Part shown: piece after piece, positions 35,031-44,094 of the stretch
Layout of the letters: each line of letters opens with the position of its first letter
How positions within the stretch are numbered: position 1 is the stretch's first letter
Origin: Clostridia bacterium
Lineage (GTDB): Bacteria; Bacillota; Clostridia; Lachnospirales; Lachnospiraceae
NCBI GenBank assembly: GCA_910574255.1
Contig: CAJTAK010000001.1
Span: forward strand, 271,779-335,778
Length of the DNA: 64,000 nt
Reading direction: 5' to 3'
Program-made: the position numbers and the translations under genes
Notes under the pieces: model-generated
Databases searched by the model: none
What the model saw: the letters and a program-made list of their open reading frames with translations, nothing else
What the model was told of the DNA's origin: nothing

Positions 35031-36113
35031 ATGGAACAGGAGAATTGGCTGCAGTCAAATTTTTATAAGGGAAAGCGGGTGCTGGTGACCGGTCATACGG
35101 GATTTAAGGGCACCTGGCTATGCAGAATTCTTTTACAATTAGGTGCTCAGGTCACCGGCTATGCTTTAATGCCCCCCCCATTTTTGTCCCTGTTTGAAAT
35201 TTCAGCAGTGTCGGATAAGATAAATTCCATAGAGGGAGATGTGAGAGATTTTGCCCGCTTAAAAGAAGTGTTTGAACAGGTTCAGCCGGAGATCGTGTTT
35301 CATTTGGCCGCTCAGCCGCTGGTAAGGCGTTCCTATGAAGCTCCGGTGGAGACTTATGAGACGAATGTAATGGGGACCGTACATGTCTGTGAATGTGTGC
35401 GGCTTTTTCCCTGTGTAAAGTCTTTTTTGAATGTGACAACGGATAAGGTCTACGAGAATAAGGAGTGGGCTTGGGGATACAGGGAGAATGAGCCGCTTGA
35501 CGGATACGATCCTTATTCCAACAGCAAGTCCTGTTCGGAGCTGGTGACCCACAGCTATATCAATTCTTTTTTCAGGGATATGGATACGGCTGTTTCCACC
35601 GCACGGGCCGGAAACGTAATCGGCGGCGGAGACTTTGCGGACAATCGGATTATTCCGGATTGTATACGGGCGGCGGGTAAGAAAGAGCCGGTTGTCATTC
35701 GGAATCCCCATTCCACCAGACCCTATCAACATGTGCTGGAGCCCCTGTTTGTATATCTGACTATTGCGGCTATGCAGGCAATGGATAAGAGATATGCAGG
35801 CTTTTACAATGTGGGGCCGGATGATCGGGACTGTGTGTCTACCGGAGAATTGGCGGATTTGTTCTGTGAGAGCTGGGGAGAGGGCATGAGCTGGGTAAAC
35901 CGGTATGACGGAGGTCCCCATGAGGCGAACTTCTTAAAGCTTGACTGCTCGAAGCTGAAAGCCGTCTTTGGCTGGAAGCCTGTATGGGATGTCCGTACAG
36001 CTGTGGAAAAAACGGTGGAATGGTCAAAGGCATGGATGAATGGCAATGATATGGAGCTTATTATGGAAAAACAGATTTTGGAATATAGAGATGAGAGAGA
36101 AAAGGAGTACTAG
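35031..36113 (+). CDS. rfbG: CDP-glucose 4,6-dehydratase
   Basis: The 360-residue extended SDR has VTGHTGFKGTWL near residue 18-29, TTDKVYENKE with the catalytic Thr-Asp-Lys type arrangement and YDPYSNSKSCSE holding the Tyr-Lys pair. RPYQHVLEPL is typical of RfbG/DdhB. It converts CDP-glucose to CDP-4-keto-6-deoxyglucose. ATG 35031 follows AAAGGAGAGG at about 8 bases; a TTG three bases earlier is the alternative. Two bases separate it from rfbH. Confidence 0.94.
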   Translation: MEQENWLQSNFYKGKRVLVTGHTGFKGTWLCRILLQLGAQVTGYALMPPPFLSLFEISAVSDKINSIEGDVRDFARLKEVFEQVQPEIVFHLAAQPLVRRSYEAPVETYETNVMGTVHVCECVRLFPCVKSFLNVTTDKVYENKEWAWGYRENEPLDGYDPYSNSKSCSELVTHSYINSFFRDMDTAVSTARAGNVIGGGDFADNRIIPDCIRAAGKKEPVVIRNPHSTRPYQHVLEPLFVYLTIAAMQAMDKRYAGFYNVGPDDRDCVSTGELADLFCESWGEGMSWVNRYDGGPHEANFLKLDCSKLKAVFGWKPVWDVRTAVEKTVEWSKAWMNGNDMELIMEKQILEYRDEREKEY

Positions 36114-36115
36114 AG

Positions 36116-37459
36116 ATGTTTGAGGATAAAACAGAGCAGCAGGCCAGGGAGGAGATTCTCACAGCAGTTAAAGCTTATTGTGATACTTTCCATAATAAGA
36201 AAGAGCCATTTATGGAGGGACAGCGGATTCCTTATGCTTCCCGGGTATATGATAACAGAGAAATGACAAATCTGGTAGACAGTGCATTGGAATTTTGGCT
36301 GACTTCCGGACGTTACACAGACGAGTTTGAGAAAAAATTAGGTGAATATCTGGGTGTACGTCATTGCTGTCTGGTGAATTCCGGGTCATCTGCTAATTTG
36401 AATGCATTTATGGCCCTTACCTCACCCTTACTAAAAGAGCGTCAGGTAAAACGGGGAGATGAGATTATTACAGTGGCAGCGGGCTTCCCAACTACCATTG
36501 CGCCAATGATCCAGTATGGGGCGGTCCCTGTTTTTGTAGATGTGACGATTCCCCAGTATAATATTGATGTAACAAAGCTGGAAGAGGCATATTCTGAAAA
36601 AACAAAGGCAGTGATGCTGGCTCATACCCTGGGCAACCCCTTTGACTTGAAAGCGGTAAAGGAGTTCTGTGAACGCCATAATCTGTGGCTGATTGAGGAT
36701 AACTGCGACGCTTTGGGTTCCAGATATGTGATTGATGGAGAAGAGAAATTTACAGGAACCATTGGAGATATCGGAACCTCAAGCTTTTATCCGCCCCACC
36801 ATATGACTATGGGGGAGGGAGGCGCTGTTTACACAGATAATCCCCTGCTCTATAAGATTATTAAATCTTTTCGTGACTGGGGCAGGGACTGCGTATGTCC
36901 CTCCGGACGCGACAACATGTGCGGCCATCGGTTTGACCGCCAGTATGGAGAGCTGCCCTTGGGATACGATCATAAGTATGTATACTCCCATTTTGGCTAT
37001 AATCTGAAGGCTACCGATATGCAGGCGGCCATCGGCTGCGCTCAGCTTGACAAGTTTCCGGGATTTGTAGAGCGCAGGCGCAAAAATTTTGAACGGCTTA
37101 GAAACGGCCTTAACGGTATGGAGGATAAGCTGATTTTGCCAGAGCCCTGTGAAAACAGCAGGCCAAGCTGGTTCGGCTTTTTGCTGACCTGCAAGGAGGG
37201 CGTGAACCGGGAACAGGTGGTTCCTTATATCGAGAGCAAGGGAGTTCAGACCCGGATGCTGTTTGCGGGGAATATCATTAAGCATCCCTGCTTTGATGAA
37301 ATGCGTGCAAAGAACAGCGGCTATCGGGTAGTTGGAGAGCTTCAAAACACGGATCGGATCATGCGGGATACCTTCTGGGTAGGCGTTTATCCGGGAATGA
37401 CGGATGAAATGATTGATTATATGGCAAAGACCATCAGGGAAGCAGTGTCAGATGAGTGA
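36116..37459 (+). CDS. rfbH: CDP-6-deoxy-4-keto-glucose 3-dehydratase (E1, RfbH)
   Basis: A 447-residue aspartate-aminotransferase-fold protein. The usual PLP lysine is replaced by His in SFYPPHHMTMGEGG, the hallmark of the PMP-dependent E1 dehydratases, and CVCPSGRDNMC gives the C-X-C-X7-C set that holds the [2Fe-2S] cluster. It removes the 3-OH, giving CDP-4-keto-3,6-dideoxyglucose with a reductase partner (E3), which I did not find in the window. The 3' end overlaps gtrA by eight bases. Confidence 0.95.
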   Translation: MFEDKTEQQAREEILTAVKAYCDTFHNKKEPFMEGQRIPYASRVYDNREMTNLVDSALEFWLTSGRYTDEFEKKLGEYLGVRHCCLVNSGSSANLNAFMALTSPLLKERQVKRGDEIITVAAGFPTTIAPMIQYGAVPVFVDVTIPQYNIDVTKLEEAYSEKTKAVMLAHTLGNPFDLKAVKEFCERHNLWLIEDNCDALGSRYVIDGEEKFTGTIGDIGTSSFYPPHHMTMGEGGAVYTDNPLLYKIIKSFRDWGRDCVCPSGRDNMCGHRFDRQYGELPLGYDHKYVYSHFGYNLKATDMQAAIGCAQLDKFPGFVERRRKNFERLRNGLNGMEDKLILPEPCENSRPSWFGFLLTCKEGVNREQVVPYIESKGVQTRMLFAGNIIKHPCFDEMRAKNSGYRVVGELQNTDRIMRDTFWVGVYPGMTDEMIDYMAKTIREAVSDE

Positions 37460-37880
37460 TAAGAAGAAAATGTGGTTTCAGCCATTGATTCAGTTTATTA
37501 AATTCGGCATTGTGGGATTATCCAATACCTTAATCTCTTATGTAGTGTATCTTATGGGAGTGCGGTTTGGAATGCATTACCTGCTTGCAAGTGTTTTGGG
37601 TTTTGTGATCAGTGTGCTGAATTCCTTTTACTGGAATAATAAATATGTTTTTCAGCAGGGCGACGAGGAAAGAAATCTTTGGCTGACTCTGGTAAAGACA
37701 TTTATGGCTTACGCATCCACAGGACTGGTCCTGGCAAATATTCTATTGTATATCTGGGTAGATGTATTGAATATATCCGAATATCTGGGGCCGGTTATTA
37801 ATCTGGTGATTACCGTACCTTTGAATTTTGTGATTAATAAACTATGGGCTTTCCGTGGGAAGCGTAAAGGTGGAGCTTGA
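37452..37880 (+). CDS. gtrA: GtrA-family membrane protein, candidate lipid-sugar flippase
   Basis: The 142-residue protein has four membrane spans and the GtrA (PF04138) pattern: QFIKFGIVGLSNTLISYVVY near the start, SVLNSFYWNNKYVF mid-way and NFVINKLWAFR at the end. GtrA proteins are believed to flip undecaprenyl-phosphate sugars used by outside transferases. ATG 37452 lies within the end of rfbH. Its place between dideoxysugar synthesis and the branched-sugar genes suggests it handles that sugar together with the GT2 at 44091. Confidence 0.88.
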   Translation: MSDKKKMWFQPLIQFIKFGIVGLSNTLISYVVYLMGVRFGMHYLLASVLGFVISVLNSFYWNNKYVFQQGDEERNLWLTLVKTFMAYASTGLVLANILLYIWVDVLNISEYLGPVINLVITVPLNFVINKLWAFRGKRKGGA

Positions 37881-37886
37881 GAGAAA

Positions 37887-39497
37887 ATGATGAGAAATAT
37901 AGAATTGTTAGACTGCACCCTCAGGGATGGAGGCTATCTAAATGACTGGGAGTTTGGCCATGATAATCTGGTAAATATTTTCGAGCGTCTGGTCAGCGCA
38001 GAAGCAGACATTATCGAGGTCGGATTTTTGGATGAGAGAAGAGACTTTGATCCGAATCGGAGCATTATGCCAGATACGGCCTCTGTGGAAAAGATTTATG
38101 GGGGCCTTGATCGGGGCAGCTCCATGGTTGTGGGAATGATTGATTATGGTACTTGTGGAATTTCTCAAATTCAGCCCTGCAAGGAAAGCTTTCTGGATGG
38201 AATCCGGGTGATTTTTAAGAAGCACCTGCGCCGGGAGGCCATTGCTTTCTGCAAAGAATTAAAGGCTTTGGGATACCAGGTTTTTTCCCAGGCGGTTTCC
38301 ATTACAAGCTATACGGACGAAGAGTTTGCAGATTTATTGGATTTGGTGAATGATTTGGAGCCTTTTGCCATGTCCCTGGTAGATACTTATGGACTTTTAT
38401 ATGAAAAGGGGCTTTTGCATTATTTTAAGCAGGCGGATAAGATGCTGAAAAAGGGAATTGGCTTGGGGTATCATGCCCACAATAATTTTCAGCTTGGCTA
38501 CGCTAATTGTATCTCCGTGCTGGCGCAGGAGACAAACCGCAAGGTGATTGTAGACGGAACCCTTTATGGAATGGGAAAGAGTGCAGGCAATGCGCCTCTG
38601 GAGCTTTTAGCTACTTATCTCAATGAAAACTTTGGGAAAGATTATAAGATCAGCCAGATGCTGGAAGCTATTGATGTAACGATTCTGGACATTTATAAGA
38701 AAATGCATTGGGGTTATTCTTTTACCTTTTTCCTTTCAGCCTCCAATGCATGTCATCCCAATTATGTCACTTACCTGCAGAATAAGAAAAAACTGTCTAT
38801 TAAGTCTATCAATGAGATCTTGAGCAGTATTGCAGAAGAAAAGAAGCTCATGTATGACGGCGGATATATTGAAGACCTGTATCGGGAATATCAGAAAAAG
38901 GATTGTGATGATCGAAAAGCCAGAGAGGAATTGTACAGGCAGTTGAAGGACCGCAAAATTCTGCTGATTGGTCCGGGAAAAAGTATTCGAACTCAAAAGG
39001 ACAGAATCGAAAAATGTATCAGGGAAAAACAGCCTCTGGTAATATCCATTAATTTTATACCAGATGATCTTTCCTGTGATTATGTATTTATGAGTAATGC
39101 CAAGCGGTATGTGCAGATGTCTACCATGCTCAGCAATCGGGCTTCTCATATTAAGACAATTGCTACATCCAATGTGACCTCTACCAAGACTTTTGACTAT
39201 GTACTGCGGTATCAGGACTTGTTGGATGAGGAGGCTTTGATTGCAGATAATCCTATGCTGATGCTTTTGAAGCTTTTGAGAGAATATAGAGCAGGGGAGA
39301 TTTATCTGGCAGGCTTTGACGGCTATTCCGTGATGGAAGAGCCGAATTATATTAATCCGAATATGGAATATTCCTATAGCACAGAGGTGGCGCAGGATAT
39401 TAATCAGGATGTGATCATCAGTATGAAGAAGCTGGAGCTTGAGATGCCAGTGGTATTTGTGACAGACTCTTACTATGAAAGATCCTTTTCTGCATAG
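37887..39497 (+). CDS. HMGL/DmpG-like aldolase fused to a C-terminal domain of unknown function
   Basis: The 536-residue protein has an N-terminal TIM-barrel aldolase (about 1-290) with LLDCTLRDGGYLNDW at residues 7-21, VDTYGLLYEKGL and the metal site YHAHNNFQLGYAN near 195-207, as in 4-hydroxy-2-oxovalerate aldolases. A domain from about 350 to 536 begins with KILLIGPGKSIRTQ and has YVFMSNAKRY and EIYLAGFDGY, a Rossmann-like layout resembling MptE/DUF115-type proteins. It could cleave or form a C-C bond with pyruvate or a 2-oxo acid. The sugar-locus role is unknown. Six bases separate it from gtrA. Confidence 0.8.
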   Translation: MMRNIELLDCTLRDGGYLNDWEFGHDNLVNIFERLVSAEADIIEVGFLDERRDFDPNRSIMPDTASVEKIYGGLDRGSSMVVGMIDYGTCGISQIQPCKESFLDGIRVIFKKHLRREAIAFCKELKALGYQVFSQAVSITSYTDEEFADLLDLVNDLEPFAMSLVDTYGLLYEKGLLHYFKQADKMLKKGIGLGYHAHNNFQLGYANCISVLAQETNRKVIVDGTLYGMGKSAGNAPLELLATYLNENFGKDYKISQMLEAIDVTILDIYKKMHWGYSFTFFLSASNACHPNYVTYLQNKKKLSIKSINEILSSIAEEKKLMYDGGYIEDLYREYQKKDCDDRKAREELYRQLKDRKILLIGPGKSIRTQKDRIEKCIREKQPLVISINFIPDDLSCDYVFMSNAKRYVQMSTMLSNRASHIKTIATSNVTSTKTFDYVLRYQDLLDEEALIADNPMLMLLKLLREYRAGEIYLAGFDGYSVMEEPNYINPNMEYSYSTEVAQDINQDVIISMKKLELEMPVVFVTDSYYERSFSA

Positions 39498-39585
39498 CAG
39501 AAAACTAAGTTTAGGGATGCATGTGGGTTTACTATAAAGTATAAAACGATTGTGATGTGAGAAAAGAAGAGGGGGAAACGTAAAT

Positions 39586-40251
39586 ATGCGGAAAGCATTG
39601 ATAACAGGAGGATCCAGAGGAATCGGCAAAGCTACGGCGGAAAAGTTCCGAAGCTGCGGCTACGAAGTGGTTACTCCTACCAGACAGGAATTGAATCTGA
39701 CAGATGGAGCATCTATTGCCGCTTATATTGAGAAAAATAAGGATGTCTATTTTGATGTGATTGTAAACAATGCAGGCTGCAATGATATCCATGAGATTGA
39801 GGACATTACGGATGAAGAGATTGAACAGATGATGGCCTTAAATCTTGTAGCCCCTATTAAGCTGATTCGGGGATTTGCAGGCAAAATGAAAGAAAACAAT
39901 TATGGCAGAATCGTGAATATCGGTTCTATCTGGGCAGTAGTCTCAAAGCCTGGCCGCTGTGTTTACAGTGCCACAAAAAATGGAATTCATGGGGTAACTA
40001 ACACTATGGCAGTGGAACTTGCACCCTATAATATTTTAGTAAATACTGTCTGCCCGGGATTTACCATGACAGAGCTGACGAAGAAGAATAATACGCCGGA
40101 ACAGATAGCCGAGATTTCAAAGGACATTCCTATGCAGAGAATGGCCGAGCCCTGTGAGATGGCCGAGGTGATCTATTTCCTATGCAGTGAGCAGAATACC
40201 TATTTGACCGGTCAGAAGATTACGGTGGATGGAGGATTTTCGGAAAAATGA
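39586..40251 (+). CDS. Short-chain dehydrogenase/reductase
   Basis: The 221-residue classical SDR has TGGSRGIGKATAEKF at residues 6-20, NNAG near 62, NIGSIWA with the catalytic Ser and YSATKNG with Tyr and Lys near 126-131; LTGQKITVDGGF closes the protein as in FabG-like enzymes. It reduces or oxidises a hydroxyl with NAD(P). GAGGGGGAAA precedes the ATG. It shares a four-base overlap with the dehydroquinate-synthase-like gene, so the two probably act in one pathway. Confidence 0.88.
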   Translation: MRKALITGGSRGIGKATAEKFRSCGYEVVTPTRQELNLTDGASIAAYIEKNKDVYFDVIVNNAGCNDIHEIEDITDEEIEQMMALNLVAPIKLIRGFAGKMKENNYGRIVNIGSIWAVVSKPGRCVYSATKNGIHGVTNTMAVELAPYNILVNTVCPGFTMTELTKKNNTPEQIAEISKDIPMQRMAEPCEMAEVIYFLCSEQNTYLTGQKITVDGGFSEK

Positions 40252-41312
40252 TTATTAAATCAAGCACAAAAGACTACAGAGTTCAGATTGAGGACAGCTT
40301 TTCTTTTTTTGAGCCATTGCTTCAGACAGATAATACTCTGTTTGTGGTTGACAAAAAGCTGTATGGTTTGTATGAGAAAGAGCTGTTCGGCAAAATTCCA
40401 GAGGATAAATTGTATTTGATTGAGGCGCTGGAGGAAAATAAAACCATTGAGACGGCTCTTGGAGTCTGTGAAAAGATGACAGAGATCCCCGGCAAGCGCA
40501 ATGCTCGTCTGGTTTCCTTTGGAGGGGGAATTATTCAGGATATCACAGGCTTTGCAGCGAATATTCTCTATCGGGGGATTCATTGGACTTTTGTTCCAAC
40601 CACGCTTTTGGCGGCCTGCGACAGTTGTATCGGAGGAAAAACTTCCCTTAATTACAAATCTTTTAAGAACCTCTTAGGAACCTTTTATCCGCCGGAGAAG
40701 ATCTATATTTGTCCGAAATTCTTTTTCACTTTGTCCCAGAAAGATTTTGAAAGCGGCCTGGGAGAGGTTGTAAAGTTCAATATTATGTCCGGTGAGGCAG
40801 GTCTTGAGCGGATAGAGTCTCAGATGGCAGGCCTTTTAGAGAGAAGACCGGAAGTAGTAGAAGAATTTCTCCGAACCTCTCTTGCTTTTAAAAAGGACTT
40901 TATTGAGGAGGATGAGTTTGATCGGGGAGTTCGGATTCATCTGAATTTTGCCCATACCTTTGGACATGCCTTTGAGACTATGAGCAAATATGAGATTCCT
41001 CATGGGACGGCTGTTGCCATGGGAATGATTGTGGCGGATCGGGTATCGCTTCACCGGGGCTGCATGGATGAAACGATTTGTACCCGGGCGGAACAGCTTT
41101 TGAAAAAGATCATTCATGTAAACCTGGATGGAATCGATTGGAACATGGATGAAGTGGTGAAAGCTATCCGCAAGGATAAAAAGCAGATTGATGATGCATT
41201 GACCTGTGTACTTTTGGAAGAAGATATGAAGCTTAAGGTAGTGCATGATCTGAAACGGGAAGAGATAGAGACGGCTGTGAGAGAGATGCTGCAGTTATTG
41301 CGTACAAAGTGA
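40248..41312 (+). CDS. 3-dehydroquinate synthase family cyclase
   Basis: The 354-residue protein has DSCIGGKTSLNYKSFKNLLGTF near residue 124-145, GLGEVVKF near 171 (metal Glu), RIHLNFAHTFGHAFE near 228-242 (Arg and metal His) and PHGTAVAMGM near 251 (metal His). All metal ligands and most substrate residues of dehydroquinate synthase are kept, so an NAD-dependent carbocycle-forming reaction is expected. Being in a sugar cassette without other aromatic-pathway genes, it is probably a specialised sugar-phosphate cyclase rather than housekeeping AroB. The true substrate is unknown. Confidence 0.85.
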   Translation: MIIKSSTKDYRVQIEDSFSFFEPLLQTDNTLFVVDKKLYGLYEKELFGKIPEDKLYLIEALEENKTIETALGVCEKMTEIPGKRNARLVSFGGGIIQDITGFAANILYRGIHWTFVPTTLLAACDSCIGGKTSLNYKSFKNLLGTFYPPEKIYICPKFFFTLSQKDFESGLGEVVKFNIMSGEAGLERIESQMAGLLERRPEVVEEFLRTSLAFKKDFIEEDEFDRGVRIHLNFAHTFGHAFETMSKYEIPHGTAVAMGMIVADRVSLHRGCMDETICTRAEQLLKKIIHVNLDGIDWNMDEVVKAIRKDKKQIDDALTCVLLEEDMKLKVVHDLKREEIETAVREMLQLLRTK

Positions 41313-41326
41313 GAGGAGAACACAAA

Positions 41327-43126
41327 GTGAAAGTTAAGTTATCAGAGTATGTGGCGGATTTTCTGGTAAAGAGTAAGATAGAGCATGTATTTACTCTTAC
41401 AGGTGGAGGTGCCATGCATCTGAATGATTCTTTTGGCCATAAGAAAGAGCTTGCCTGCATCTACAATCATCATGAGCAGGCATGCGCTATCGGTGCAGAG
41501 GCATATACCAGACTGACAGGAAAGCTGGCGGCTGTGTGTGTGACAAGCGGTCCGGGAGGAACCAATGCAATAACTGGCGTTTTGGGCGGATGGCTGGATT
41601 CCATTCCTATGTTTGTGATCTCTGGTCAGGTAAAGAGAGAGACCACCACTTGGTCTACAACCGTTCCTTTACGACAGTTGGGAGATCAGGAGTATAACAT
41701 TGTTGCCTCAGTTGCTCCTATGACCAAGTATGCTCATATGGTAACAGAGCCAACAGAGATTCGGTATCATTTGGAGAAAGCGCTACATTTGTGTAAAAAT
41801 GGAAGAGGCGGTCCCGTATGGCTGGATATTCCCCTGGATGTGCAGGCGGCGCCTATAGAGACAGAAGAGCTGAAAGGATTTGATCCCTCCGAATTGGAAC
41901 AGCCAGAGGTACCGGTGTATGATGAGAGTCTTACAGAGCAGATTCTAAACAAGATCAAAGAGGCAAAGAAGCCAGTTGTATTTGCAGGCTCCGGAATCCG
42001 TCTGGGTAAGGCTCATGCAGAATTTCTGGCGGTGATTGAAAAGCTTAACATTCCTGTTGTGACAGCCTGGAATGCGCATGACAATCTCTGGGATGAGCAT
42101 CCCCTTTACTGCGGACGGCCGGGAACTCTTGGAACAAGGGGAGGAAATTTCGTGGTACAGAACAGTGATCTGCTTCTGGTTCTGGGCTGCCGACTGAATA
42201 TTCGGCAAATCAGCTACAATTATAAGGAATTTGCGCCGAATGCTTATAAGATTATCATAGATATCGATGAAAATGAGCTTAAGAAGCCGACTGTGAAAGC
42301 GGATCTTCCGGTTCATGCAGATGTAAAGGCGGTTCTGGAGGCTATCTTAAAAGCCGATTATCACAGGGAAAATGAGGAACATCAGAGATGGCTGGCGTGG
42401 TGCCGCCAGACAGACGCAAAATATCCGGCAGTTTTGCCAGGGTATCGTGCTCAGCAGTCGCCCTTGAATCCCTATGCATTTGTGGAGGAGTTGTCCAAGG
42501 TTATGGAGGAAGAAGATACAATTATCACCGGAAACGGAAGCGCCTGTGTAGTCACGTTCCAGGCAATGAAAATTAAGAAAGGACAGCGGTTGTTTACCAA
42601 TTCCGGCTGTGCGGCTATGGGGTATGGATTTCCGGCAGCTATCGGAGGCTGTGTGGCACGAGGCGGAAAGCGTGTCATCTGCATTGATGGGGACGGAAGC
42701 TTCCAGATGAATCTTCAGGAGCTGCAGACGGTGGTATATAACCGGCTGAATCTGAAGCTGCTTTATCTGAATAATAACGGGTATCATTCCATTCGTCAGA
42801 CACAGACGAATCTGTTCAAGCTGCCTTTGGTAGGCGTCTGTGACGGAAACGGTCTTAGCTTTCCGGAGGCAGAAAAGATAGCCGGGGCGTATGGGATTCC
42901 TTTTTACCGTATAGACAAACTGGACGAAGCAGAGGCAATATTGCGCAGGGCATTGACCACGGAGGGGCCTGTGTTCTGTGAGATTGTCTTGGATCCGGGA
43001 CAGAATTTTGAGCCAAAGCTTTCCTCAAAGGTATTGCCAGACGGACGGATTGTGTCACCACCGATTGATGATATGTATCCTTTCCTGGAGCGGGAGGAAT
43101 ATGAGTCTAATCATTATGATTCATAG
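41327..43126 (+). CDS. Thiamine-diphosphate enzyme of the acetolactate synthase fold, YerE-like
   Basis: The 599-residue protein has all three ThDP-enzyme domains: the activating Glu in YNHHEQACAIGAEAYTR (about residue 50), a central domain and GDGSFQMNLQELQTVVYNRLNLKLLYLNNN (453-482) for metal and ThDP binding. Next to rfbFGH it is best compared with Yersinia YerE, which adds a two-carbon unit from pyruvate to CDP-4-keto-3,6-dideoxyglucose. GTG 41327 is chosen because AGAGGAG lies 8 bases before it; GTG 41309 is the alternative. Another 2-oxo acid donor or a carbocyclic acceptor cannot be excluded. Confidence 0.85.
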   Translation: MKVKLSEYVADFLVKSKIEHVFTLTGGGAMHLNDSFGHKKELACIYNHHEQACAIGAEAYTRLTGKLAAVCVTSGPGGTNAITGVLGGWLDSIPMFVISGQVKRETTTWSTTVPLRQLGDQEYNIVASVAPMTKYAHMVTEPTEIRYHLEKALHLCKNGRGGPVWLDIPLDVQAAPIETEELKGFDPSELEQPEVPVYDESLTEQILNKIKEAKKPVVFAGSGIRLGKAHAEFLAVIEKLNIPVVTAWNAHDNLWDEHPLYCGRPGTLGTRGGNFVVQNSDLLLVLGCRLNIRQISYNYKEFAPNAYKIIIDIDENELKKPTVKADLPVHADVKAVLEAILKADYHRENEEHQRWLAWCRQTDAKYPAVLPGYRAQQSPLNPYAFVEELSKVMEEEDTIITGNGSACVVTFQAMKIKKGQRLFTNSGCAAMGYGFPAAIGGCVARGGKRVICIDGDGSFQMNLQELQTVVYNRLNLKLLYLNNNGYHSIRQTQTNLFKLPLVGVCDGNGLSFPEAEKIAGAYGIPFYRIDKLDEAEAILRRALTTEGPVFCEIVLDPGQNFEPKLSSKVLPDGRIVSPPIDDMYPFLEREEYESNHYDS

Positions 43127-43170
43127 CTGCCAGTTCAAAAGATATTTTTTATAATTTGGTAGGGAGTTTT

Positions 43171-44094
43171 ATGAAAACAGTTGTCATTACAGGCCCGACA
43201 GGTGCCATTGGAACCGCATTGATGGGAAATTTTATAGAAAAGGGGATTCATGTATATGCAGTAGTGCGCAAGGACTCCAGCCGTCTTGAACGGATTCCGG
43301 AAAGCCCGCTGATAACGCCGGTGCTTTTGGGCCTGGATGAGCTGCAGGGGCTTAAAAATCAGATTCCGGTAAGCTGTGATGTTTTTTATCATTTTGCATG
43401 GGCCGGAACTATTGGTGACGGAAGAAATGATGTTTATCTCCAGAATCAAAATGTGAAGTATACACTGGATGCTGTCAGGGCTGCGGCAGAGCTTGGCTGT
43501 AAAAGATTTGTGGGAGCCGGCTCTCAGGCGGAATATGGGCGCACAGAGGGGCTTTTAAGTCCGGATACGCCGGCATTTCCGGAAAACGGTTATGGAATGG
43601 CAAAACTCTGCGCCGGACATATGAGTCGTTTGCTCTGTGAACAGCTTGGAATAGAACATGTCTGGGGAAGAATCTTAAGCGTTTATGGTCCTCGTGACGG
43701 TGCAAAGACAATGATTATGTCTGCCATAGACAGTTTTTTGAGAGACCGATGTCCAAGGTTTACAAAAGGGGAACAGCTGTGGGATTACCTTTACTCAAAG
43801 GATGCTGCGCAAGCTATGTATCTTTTAGGGGAAAAGGGAGTGAATGGGAAGGTCTACTGTCTGGGAAGCGGTCATGCCAGACCATTGGCGGAATATATTA
43901 CAATTTTGAGGAATTCTATTGATTCTGCCCTTAAGATGGAGCTTGGAGCCGTTCCCTATAGTCCGAAGCAGGTGATGTATCTTTGTGCGGATATTAAGAC
44001 TTTGAGAGAAGACACAGGCTTTGAGCCGGAATATTCCTTTGAGCAGGGAATCAAGGAGACAATTGCCTGGTATCGGGAGGAAATGGGAAAATGA
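43171..44094 (+). CDS. NAD-dependent epimerase/reductase, abequose synthase- or YerF-like
   Basis: The 307-residue extended SDR has MKTVVITGPTGAIGTALM at the N-terminus, VGAGSQAEYG with the catalytic Ser-like position and ENGYGMAKLCAG with the Tyr-Lys pair. It resembles the last-step reductases of CDP-3,6-dideoxyhexose synthesis. It would reduce the keto group left by the earlier enzymes and give the final CDP-sugar. ATG 43171 follows AGGGAG at four bases; a TTG at 43156 is unlikely. It overlaps the GT2 gene by four bases. Confidence 0.83.
   Translation: MKTVVITGPTGAIGTALMGNFIEKGIHVYAVVRKDSSRLERIPESPLITPVLLGLDELQGLKNQIPVSCDVFYHFAWAGTIGDGRNDVYLQNQNVKYTLDAVRAAAELGCKRFVGAGSQAEYGRTEGLLSPDTPAFPENGYGMAKLCAGHMSRLLCEQLGIEHVWGRILSVYGPRDGAKTMIMSAIDSFLRDRCPRFTKGEQLWDYLYSKDAAQAMYLLGEKGVNGKVYCLGSGHARPLAEYITILRNSIDSALKMELGAVPYSPKQVMYLCADIKTLREDTGFEPEYSFEQGIKETIAWYREEMGK

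Noticed and set aside
40248-41312. Calling the cyclase aroB outright
   Set aside because: The catalytic residues are kept, but the operon has only sugar genes; a specialised cyclase is at least as likely, so no symbol was given.
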